NCBI GenBank assembly: GCA_038211965.1
Contig: JBBQVB010000021.1
Span: 1-29,101 of the forward strand
From: Glacieibacterium sp038211965
GTDB lineage: Bacteria > Pseudomonadota > Alphaproteobacteria > Sphingomonadales > Sphingomonadaceae
DNA: 29,101 nucleotides
Direction: 5' to 3'
The notes beneath the pieces are model-generated. The model did not search any database. It was not told the origin of the DNA and was given only the letters and a program-made list of their open reading frames with translations. The translations under genes and the position numbers were made by a program. Shown here in pieces: positions 16,073 to 22,102 of the stretch (positions within the stretch are counted from its first letter, which is position 1; each line of letters starts with the position of its first letter).

Positions 16073-16533
16073 GGTTTTCTCCTTGAAATCCTTCCCTCCG
16101 CCGGGAGGGAGAGGGGACGTGCATCTTCCACCGCCAGCACGCGCGCCGCGCGCTGCATCGGAAAGGTCACCAGCGACACCTCGATGAGGTCGAGGTCGGT
16201 GAGTTCGCGTTGCCCGCGCGCGCCCGGACGGCTCGCGCGGACGCGGTAGCCGAAACTCAACCCGTCGAGCGCCCCCGCCCTGAGCAGCACCACGGCGTCA
16301 CCGCCGCGCCGCGTCTCGGCCGTGATCCGCGCCACGACGCGCAGGCCGCGGGAATCCTCGGATATGCGCTCGACGAACCCGATCGGCTCGTCGGTGGCGT
16401 GTTGCCAGAGCAGCGGGAAGCGTGCCGTCGCGCTCAACGTCCGCGCGAAAGCCCCGGCGCGAACGATGTCGCCGCCGCTGTCGGGCACGCCGAACACGCT
16501 CGCATAGCCCGCCAGCCGGAGGTCGCCGCTCAT
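16069..16533 (-). CDS. HK97-family prohead protease (GTA g4)
   Basis: 154 aa. This serine protease of the U35 type matures the capsid. GYASVFGVPDSGGDIVRAGAF is the family start. The catalytic pair is probably His45 (LLWQHATDEPIG) and Ser93 (GALDGLSFGYRV). LIEVSLVTFPMQRAARV is the usual end. The last residues (LSLPAEGRISRRKP) are encoded by a palindromic repeat (16091-16117). The ATG at 16533 overlaps the g3.5 stop (ATGA). Confidence 0.94.
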   Translation of the reverse strand: MSGDLRLAGYASVFGVPDSGGDIVRAGAFARTLSATARFPLLWQHATDEPIGFVERISEDSRGLRVVARITAETRRGGDAVVLLRAGALDGLSFGYRVRASRPGARGQRELTDLDLIEVSLVTFPMQRAARVLAVEDARPLSLPAEGRISRRKP

Positions 16534-16820
16534 GCGAACACGCCCGTCTTGACCGCCAGGCCGAGCAACAGCAACGCGAAGACGCCGCGCACCGCCCAGG
16601 TCACCGCCGCGCGCAAGGCGCTGGTCTTGGCATCGCGCCAGCCCTGGATGAGCTGGCGCAGCTCGACGATATCCTTGCCGGCGTCGGCATCGTGCAAGCC
16701 GATACGGTTCAAGGCGCGCGTCGCGCCGGCCTCGCTCGCCGCCTCGATCAGGTCGATCAGCGTCGCCTGCGTCGCGCCTTCGGCACTGGCGCGTGCCATG
16801 AAGCCTGCCACTCCCGTCAT
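16530..16820 (-). CDS. small membrane protein between portal and protease (g3.5/DUF6127-like)
   Basis: 96 aa. An N-terminal soluble helix region (ATQATLIDLIEAASEAGATRALNRIGLHDADAGKDIVELRQLIQGWRDAK) is followed by one transmembrane helix (AVRGVFALLLLGLAVKTGVFA) at the C-terminus. GTA clusters carry such a small gene (g3.5) here. The start at 16820 overlaps the portal stop by 4 bp. Function unknown; it might hold procapsids at the membrane. Confidence 0.82.
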   Translation of the reverse strand: MTGVAGFMARASAEGATQATLIDLIEAASEAGATRALNRIGLHDADAGKDIVELRQLIQGWRDAKTSALRAAVTWAVRGVFALLLLGLAVKTGVFA

Positions 16821-17929
16821 CGTCCCATCTCCAGTCCGAGGATCGCGCGCTTTTCGTCGTCGCTGAGGAAGGTCGCGCCCGAAACCTGGCCCCACAGCCG
16901 CTCGCGGTCCGCCGCCAGCGCGGGGACCTGGTCACGGTCGAGGTCGAGGTGAAGGTCGGGCCACCAGTCCTGCAAATGCCGCGACAGGCCGCCGAAGATG
17001 CGCGCCGCCAGCGGCAGCAAAGTCAGCCGCCAGAGTGCCACATTGGCTTCCTTGTAATTGGCATAGGTCGCGTCGCCGGGCAGCCCGAGCAGCATCGGCG
17101 GCACCCCGAAGGCAATCGCGATCTCGCGTGCCGCCGTGTCGCGGACGCGGACGAAATCCATCTCGGCCGGCGTCAGCGACAGCGGCTGCCACTTCATCCC
17201 GCCGTCGAGCAGCATCGGGCGTCCGGCATTCGCCGCGCCGCTATACTGCTCACCCATCTGGTCCTTGAGGCGCGCGAACTGCGCGGCGCTGAGCACCGAT
17301 CCGTCGCCCGGATCGTAGACCAGCGCGCCCGACGGCCGCGCGGCATTGTCGAGCAGCGCCTTGTTCCACGTCGCCGCCGCGTTGTGGACGTCGACCGCGG
17401 CCGCGCACGCACCGAGACAGCCCAGGCCATAATGATCGTCGAGCGGATGGAAGGCGCGGATATGCAGCAGGCCGGGCGCTCCGCCCCGCGTTTCGGCGGG
17501 ATAGCGCGTCACCCGGTCACCGGTGCGGTACAGATACGCCAGCGGCCAGCCGCTCGCATCGGCTTCGACGGTGACGCGCTCGGGCCGCAGCGCGTAGAGT
17601 GCTGCGGGCAGGCCCGCCGCGCCGGTCGCGACTTCGATGTACGCATTGCCGTGGAGGAGCAGGTGCGCGGCGATCGTCTCGATCAGCGCGCCGTCGCGCC
17701 CGAACAGCGCCAACGCTGGGTGCGCGGAAGGCGTGCTGACCAGAGCGGCACCCCCGACGCCCTCGGCGACGATGCGCACAGCGCGCTGCGCGATCGGGTT
17801 GGCGAGGTACGCGGCGCGCGCCAGCGCCTCGTAGCTGCGCGGTGGCGCGGCGAGCGCATAGGCCGACAGCCACGGCGCAGCGCGCGCCTGCGGCGGCCGC
17901 GCTTTGCGCGAGAAGAAGGGCAGGTTCAT
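16817..17929 (-). CDS. HK97-family portal protein (GTA g3)
   Basis: 370 aa. Typical blocks: NLPFFSRKARPP at the start, SYEALARAAYLANPIAQRAVRIVAEGVG, LLLHGNAYIEV, DVHNAAATWNKALLDNAARPSGAL, MDFVRVRDTAAREIAIAFGVPP and ATYANYKEANVALWRLTLLP. The dodecameric portal is the DNA entry channel and docks the terminase and connectors. The ATG at 17929 has AGGAG 7 nt upstream and removes a long non-homologous frame extension. It lies 143 bp downstream of the terminase gene; the gap holds a strong hairpin. Confidence 0.95.
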   Translation of the reverse strand: MNLPFFSRKARPPQARAAPWLSAYALAAPPRSYEALARAAYLANPIAQRAVRIVAEGVGGAALVSTPSAHPALALFGRDGALIETIAAHLLLHGNAYIEVATGAAGLPAALYALRPERVTVEADASGWPLAYLYRTGDRVTRYPAETRGGAPGLLHIRAFHPLDDHYGLGCLGACAAAVDVHNAAATWNKALLDNAARPSGALVYDPGDGSVLSAAQFARLKDQMGEQYSGAANAGRPMLLDGGMKWQPLSLTPAEMDFVRVRDTAAREIAIAFGVPPMLLGLPGDATYANYKEANVALWRLTLLPLAARIFGGLSRHLQDWWPDLHLDLDRDQVPALAADRERLWGQVSGATFLSDDEKRAILGLEMGR

Positions 17930-17944
17930 GCGATGCTCCTGACT

Positions 17945-18010
17945 TCCCCTCTCCCTCGAGGGGAGAGGGAGGGGCCCGCGCCGCCACGTCGGCGGCGCGG
18001 GAGGGAGAGG
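17945..18010. repeat. tandem hairpins between terminase and portal genes
   Basis: CCCCTCTCCC with GGGGAGAGGG forms a first stem. CCCGCGCCGCC (17975-17985) and GGCGGCGCGGG (17991-18001) form a perfect 11-bp second stem on a 5-base loop. There is no U-run. It resembles REP elements and could slow RNA polymerase or protect the downstream transcript. Confidence 0.78.
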
Positions 18011-18072
18011 GGACGAAATCGGGCAGGAAGCGTGAAGCGGGGGGCCTGTCCCGCTCCCCTGAACGGAGTGGG

Positions 18073-19368
18073 CTACAGCACCCGCACCCCCGGCTCGCCG
18101 CGACGACCGAGCATCAGTTCGCTCAGCGCCCACACCAGCGCGTCGGCGCGGTCGGGCGAGCGGCTGTCGCCGAACCACGCACCACCCGCGCCGAGCGCGC
18201 ACAGCTGATCCTCGAGCGCCGGAAAGCCACCGGCATGGCACACGAGGCCGTGCGCATAGAGCGCGTGCACCGGCTCGGCGCGCGCGACCTTGCCCGCGCT
18301 GGCATGGACGGGTTTGACATTGATATGCGCGTCGACACCGCGCAGCATCGCAGTGACCATCGCGCCACCGTTGTTGACCTCGGCGATAACCAGATCGGCG
18401 TTGAAATCGTCGTAGGCGGCGACCACGGCGCGCGCCCAGTTGTCGGGCGACAGGCCCTGGACGGTGCGGTCGGCGACGACCGCCGCGCGCCCGTCCGTCA
18501 TCAACCCCGCGACGACGATGCCGCACGCATCCGAACGCGCATTGGCCCCGGCGGGCGGGTCGACACCGACCACCACCCGCACCAGCGTGGGGAGTGGCGA
18601 TGAACCGATACGGCACCCGTCGAGCAAATCGCGCTTCCATAGCGCGCCGTCGCGGTCGGTCACGAACTCGCCGTCCATCTCCTGCCGCGCCAACGCCGTA
18701 CCGCCGTAGTGCCCGGCGAGGTCGGCGACGAAGCGCGGCGGCAGATGCGCCGCATTGTCGACCGAGCGTCCGCGCGTCACCGCGACGCCGGGCGCAACGC
18801 TCAGCTCCTGCAGCCATCGCCACGGCTTCGGCGTCGTCGTCAGCAGCAGGCGCGGGCGCGGCCCAAGGCGCAGCGCGAGACGCAGGTTGGCGATCGCGGC
18901 AGGGCCGTCGGGCCAGCGCGCCACCTCGTCGCCCCAGGCGAAATGCAGGCTCGGGCCCCGCAGGCTGCCCGGCTCCTCGGCCGAATAGAGCAGTGCCGAC
19001 GAACCACCCGGCCAGTCGAGCCGCCGCAGCGCCGGGCGGAAGCTGACTTGCGGATTGGCGGCGAGGATGCCGGCTTCGCCTTCGACCATCACCGCGCGCG
19101 CGTCGGCCATCGTCGCGCCGACGAGCGCGATGCGGACCCCCTGGCGGTTCATCGCCAGATCGTCGATCCACGCCGTTCCGGCGCGCGTCTTGCCGAACCC
19201 GCGGCCCGCCAGGATCAGCCATGTCGACCAGTCGCCGGGGGGCGGTGCCTGGGTATCGCGTGCCAGATAGGCTTCGACGAGGGTCGTCGCCTCGTCGATC
19301 CTGAGCGCGGCGGCGATCGCCTCGATACGTTCGGGCGACGCCGAGCGGAGCAACGTGTCGAGGCTCAT
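18073..19368 (-). CDS. large terminase subunit (GTA g2)
   Basis: 431 aa. Walker A is AGRGFGKT (54-61), Walker B ends in Asp147-Glu148 (LHFAWGDEVARW), and the coupling motif is TTTP (177-180). The C-terminal RNase-H-type nuclease starts with Asp270 (VRVVVGVDPPAG), continues at VIAEVNNGG and closes with SPDRADALVWAL. It packages DNA into the procapsid and cuts it; in GTAs it fills heads with host DNA non-specifically. The ATG at 19368 overlaps the g1 stop by 4 bp. All active-site residues that I can place are present. Confidence 0.96.
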   Translation of the reverse strand: MSLDTLLRSASPERIEAIAAALRIDEATTLVEAYLARDTQAPPPGDWSTWLILAGRGFGKTRAGTAWIDDLAMNRQGVRIALVGATMADARAVMVEGEAGILAANPQVSFRPALRRLDWPGGSSALLYSAEEPGSLRGPSLHFAWGDEVARWPDGPAAIANLRLALRLGPRPRLLLTTTPKPWRWLQELSVAPGVAVTRGRSVDNAAHLPPRFVADLAGHYGGTALARQEMDGEFVTDRDGALWKRDLLDGCRIGSSPLPTLVRVVVGVDPPAGANARSDACGIVVAGLMTDGRAAVVADRTVQGLSPDNWARAVVAAYDDFNADLVIAEVNNGGAMVTAMLRGVDAHINVKPVHASAGKVARAEPVHALYAHGLVCHAGGFPALEDQLCALGAGGAWFGDSRSPDRADALVWALSELMLGRRGEPGVRVL

Positions 19369-20141
19369 GGCGCACCGTCGCGCAGGCTCGCGAAATCGGG
19401 CAAGGCGGCGCGGTCGCGGCCCGTGTCGTCCAGCTCGATCACCATATCGGTCCTTGCGCCGTCGGGGGATGCCGGATTCTTGGTGTCGGGCCGGTCGTTC
19501 GGCGCGGCGTCGGCCTCCGCCCAGCGATGACCGCCGCGCAACGTCAGCATCCGTGTCACGCGCGCCTTCGCGGTCGCGACGACCTCGGGAGTCAGCTCGA
19601 TCGTCTTGTAGCGGGCGCGCCCCTCGACCGGCGCGCGGCGCGCCAGCAGCGCGAGCAACGGTCGCCATTCCTGCATGACGATGCGGCGCTCGACGCCGTC
19701 CTTCGTCTCGATCCGCACGAAGCCGTCGAGCGCGCGGCGCAGCAGCTCGTCCTCGGCAAGTTCGAGCGCGATGGTGCGCGCCTCGGCCCAGCGCCGCGCA
19801 AACGCCGCGTCGCGCCGCCGCAATTCATAGGCTGTCACGACCGCGATCCGCGCGATGCCCGCCGCGCGCGCCACGCCGTGGCCCGCCGCGAGCGCCGCGA
19901 CGAAGCTGTCGCGCTGCGCCGAGGTAATCTTGGTGCGCACCGCCGGCCCCCCGTCGCCATCGGTGAGCGCCGCGATGCACTGGCGCGCGAAGCCGGGATC
20001 GGCGGCACGCAGCCGCCGCGCCGCGTCCTCGCCGATCCCCGCCGCACGCGCGGCGGCACGCAGCGTGCGCGTCTCGCGCAGCACCGCGAGAAACACGCCC
20101 TGGGCGTCGGGGCGGTCGCGCAGAGGTACCGATCCGGTCAT
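19365..20141 (-). CDS. small terminase-like DNA-binding protein (GTA g1)
   Basis: 258 aa. Two helix-turn-helix-like segments are visible: LRETRTLRAAARAAGIGEDAARRLR (about 25-48) and SFVAALAAGHGVARAAGIARIAVVTAYELRRRDAAFARRWAEA (about 79-120). The second is the pattern common in small terminases of alphaproteobacterial phages. The acidic C-terminus could contact the large subunit. RcGTA g1 acts as a small terminase. The ATG at 20141 has GGA upstream. It is the first gene of the array and lies about 110 nt downstream of a good promoter. Confidence 0.83.
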   Translation of the reverse strand: MTGSVPLRDRPDAQGVFLAVLRETRTLRAAARAAGIGEDAARRLRAADPGFARQCIAALTDGDGGPAVRTKITSAQRDSFVAALAAGHGVARAAGIARIAVVTAYELRRRDAAFARRWAEARTIALELAEDELLRRALDGFVRIETKDGVERRIVMQEWRPLLALLARRAPVEGRARYKTIELTPEVVATAKARVTRMLTLRGGHRWAEADAAPNDRPDTKNPASPDGARTDMVIELDDTGRDRAALPDFASLRDGAP

Positions 20142-20257
20142 CGCTCGTCCTTTCGCGCAAGGGGGCGCGCCGCCGCACGGGCAGCCGGGTCGCGCCGGAT
20201 GGATGGAAGGCCCGCCCGCAACCCCGTCGGTGGGGCGCGATTCGTCAGGCTGGGATT

Positions 20258-20286
20258 TGTTTACCCGATAGCGTCGCGCTAGTCAA
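20258..20286 (-). promoter_or_regulatory. sigma-70-type promoter of the GTA array
   Basis: On the minus strand, TTGACT (20286-20281) and TAAACA (20263-20258) are separated by exactly 17 bp. Transcription would start near 20250, leaving an untranslated leader of about 110 nt before g1. No other promoter of this quality was seen within the array. Confidence 0.65.
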
Positions 20287-20288
20287 GT

Positions 20289-20315
20289 GTTTTGTGCCGT
20301 AGGGGTACGTTTTGT
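20289..20315 (-). promoter_or_regulatory. two phased ACAAAAC repeats upstream of the -35
   Basis: ACAAAAC occurs at 20315-20309 and 20295-20289 on the minus strand, exactly 20 bp apart. The proximal copy ends 3 bp before the -35 hexamer. Two turns of the helix between copies fit a dimeric activator contacting RNA polymerase. Confidence 0.5.
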
Positions 20316-20320
20316 CCGTT

Positions 20321-20366
20321 CCCTCGCCGCTCCCGGTGGACCTTCGCGAACCGAAAGAAGCGAGGG
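20321..20366. repeat. inverted repeat in the divergent intergenic region
   Basis: CCCTCGC (20321-20327) pairs with GCGAGGG (20360-20366), with TTCGCGAA inside. The remainder of the 300-bp gap (20142-20441) holds the GTA promoter, GC-rich leader sequence and, at its right end, the RBS of the acyl-CoA synthetase gene. Confidence 0.5.
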
Positions 20367-20441
20367 GAGGGAGAAGACGGGGCGCCCCTTCCCCCGCCCC
20401 CTCGAAACCCGCTAGTCTCGTGCAAACGAGGGGACCCTGCC

Positions 20442-21995
20442 ATGCATCCGTCGACCCACGCCGCGCTGAGCCCCGACCGTGCTGCCGTCGTGATGGCGGG
20501 ATCGGGGGCGAGTCTCAGCTATGCCGAGCTCGACGCCGCGTCGAACCGGGTCGCGCATCTGCTCCGCGCCGCGGGTCTGGAACGCGGCGATACGCTGGTG
20601 CTGTGGCTCGACAACGGCCTCGATTACCTGCCGATCTGCTGGGGCGCGCAGCGGTCGGGCCTCGTCTTCGTGGCGATGTCGACGCGGCTGACGGCGGGCG
20701 AGGCGGCATACATCGTCGCCGATTCGGGGGCGAAGGCGATCTTTGCCAGCGCACGTTTCACCGATCTGGTTTCGGCGCTCCCGCCCGTCGGGGCGCGCTT
20801 TGCGGTCGGTGGGGCGATCCCGGGCTGGACCGATTTCGCCGCCGCCGCAGCCGCGATGCCCGCGACCCGCATTGCCGACGAGTCGCCCGGCCGCGACATG
20901 CTGTATTCGAGCGGCACGACGGGCCGCCCCAAGGGCGTGCGTGGGCCGCTGCCCGAGGGACCGATCGACGGCGGCGACGGCCTCACGGGGCTGGTCGCCA
21001 TGCTTTACGGTTTCGCCCCCGGCATGGTCTACCTGTCGCCCGCGCCGCTGTATCACGCCGCGCCGTTGCGTTACTGCATGGCGGTCCAGCGGTTCGGCGG
21101 CACCGTCGTGGTGATGGAGAAATTCGATCCGGAAACCTATCTGGCGCTGATCCCGCGCCACCGCGTGACGCACACGCAGCTTGTTCCGACGATGTTCGTC
21201 AAGCTGCTCAAGCTGCCGCCCGAGGTGCGTGCCGCCGCCGACGTGTCGAGCCTGCGCTGCGCGATCCACGCCGCCGCGCCCTGTCCCGTCGACGTCAAGG
21301 CGGCCATGCTCGACTGGTGGGGCGACATCGTCTTCGAATATTACTCGGCGACCGAGGGCGCCGGGTTCACCGCGATTTCGCCGCAGGAATGGCGCGCGCA
21401 CCCGGGCTCGGTCGGCAAGGCGCTGCTCGGCGAGATCCGCGTGCTCGGCGACGATGACCGGCTGCTCGGACCGGGCGAGACCGGGCGGATCTGGTTCGCG
21501 GGCGGCCCGACCTTCGCCTATCACAACGATGCGGCCAAGACGGCGGGGGCGACGGGGTTCCACGGCGCCACTTTCGGCGACATCGGCCATGTCGATGCCG
21601 AGGGCTATCTCTACCTCACCGACCGCGCGAGCTTCATGATCATCTCGGGCGGGGTCAACGTCTATCCGCAGGAGGCCGAGGACGTGCTGGTGATGCACGA
21701 GGCGGTCGCCGACGTCGCGGTGTTCGGGGTGCCCGACGCCGAACTCGGCGAGGCGGTCAAGGCGGTGGTCCAGCTGCGCCCCGGCGTCCACGGCGATGCG
21801 GCACTCGCGGCGGACCTGATCGCGTTCGCGCGGGGACGGCTGAGCCCGATCAAATGCCCCAAGACGGTCGACTTCATCGACGAGCTGCCGCGTCACGATA
21901 CCGGCAAGCTTTACAAGCGCTTGCTCAAGGACCGCTACTGGGCCGAAGCCGCTGCGGCGTCCGGCGCCGGTGCACCGGGCGTCGTACGGGGCTGA
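20442..21995 (+). CDS. acyl-CoA synthetase (ANL superfamily, AMP-forming)
   Basis: 517 aa. It activates a carboxylic acid as acyl-AMP and passes it to CoA. The P-loop-like motif LYSSGTTGRPKGV lies at 154-166; EYYSATEGAGFT is the A5 motif; GDIGHVDAEGYLYLTDRASFMIISGGVNVYPQEAE is the A7-A8 hinge; Lys489 in RHDTGKLYKR is the catalytic lysine. Length is normal for a short FadD-like enzyme; the substrate (fatty, aromatic or other acid) cannot be told. The ATG at 20442 has GAGGGG 7 nt upstream; the frame is open further upstream but without homology. It is divergent from the GTA array and followed after 107 bp by the TonB receptor. Confidence 0.93.
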   Translation: MHPSTHAALSPDRAAVVMAGSGASLSYAELDAASNRVAHLLRAAGLERGDTLVLWLDNGLDYLPICWGAQRSGLVFVAMSTRLTAGEAAYIVADSGAKAIFASARFTDLVSALPPVGARFAVGGAIPGWTDFAAAAAAMPATRIADESPGRDMLYSSGTTGRPKGVRGPLPEGPIDGGDGLTGLVAMLYGFAPGMVYLSPAPLYHAAPLRYCMAVQRFGGTVVVMEKFDPETYLALIPRHRVTHTQLVPTMFVKLLKLPPEVRAAADVSSLRCAIHAAAPCPVDVKAAMLDWWGDIVFEYYSATEGAGFTAISPQEWRAHPGSVGKALLGEIRVLGDDDRLLGPGETGRIWFAGGPTFAYHNDAAKTAGATGFHGATFGDIGHVDAEGYLYLTDRASFMIISGGVNVYPQEAEDVLVMHEAVADVAVFGVPDAELGEAVKAVVQLRPGVHGDAALAADLIAFARGRLSPIKCPKTVDFIDELPRHDTGKLYKRLLKDRYWAEAAAASGAGAPGVVRG

Positions 21996-22022
21996 GCGGC
22001 AAGACGCTCGGGGCGACCTCCA

Positions 22023-22040
22023 CCCCCCCCCACCCCACCC
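22023..22040 (-). other. possible G-quadruplex sequence
   Basis: The minus strand reads GGGTGGGGTGGGGGGGGG: runs of 3, 4 and 9 guanines with single-base T loops, enough for four G-tracts. It lies 15 bp upstream of the Zur-like box of the receptor gene. Confidence 0.4.
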
Positions 22041-22054
22041 GCCGCATGTTGACG

Positions 22055-22069
22055 TGATATAGTATAACA
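22055..22069 (+). promoter_or_regulatory. Zur-box-like operator upstream of znuD-like gene
   Basis: TGATATAGTATAACA is a 15-bp imperfect palindrome (six of seven base pairs of the outer arms agree except one A/A position). It is an AT island in very GC-rich DNA. Alphaproteobacterial Zur sites are AT-rich palindromes of the form TGTTATNNNATAACA. TTGACG (22049-22054) next to it could be a -35. It lies 34 bp before the receptor start codon. Confidence 0.6.
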
Positions 22070-22102
22070 TGTAGCGCAGGGTCGTTGAGTGGAGACGGGC
22101 TG

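Noticed and set aside
8988..18010. CRISPR array from the recurring GC-rich repeats
   Set aside because: The repeats are irregularly spaced by whole genes, vary in sequence and no cas gene is present.
1607..20441. Active temperate prophage
   Set aside because: No integrase, repressor, replication or lysis genes and no att-like direct repeats at the ends of the array were seen; gene order fits a GTA better.
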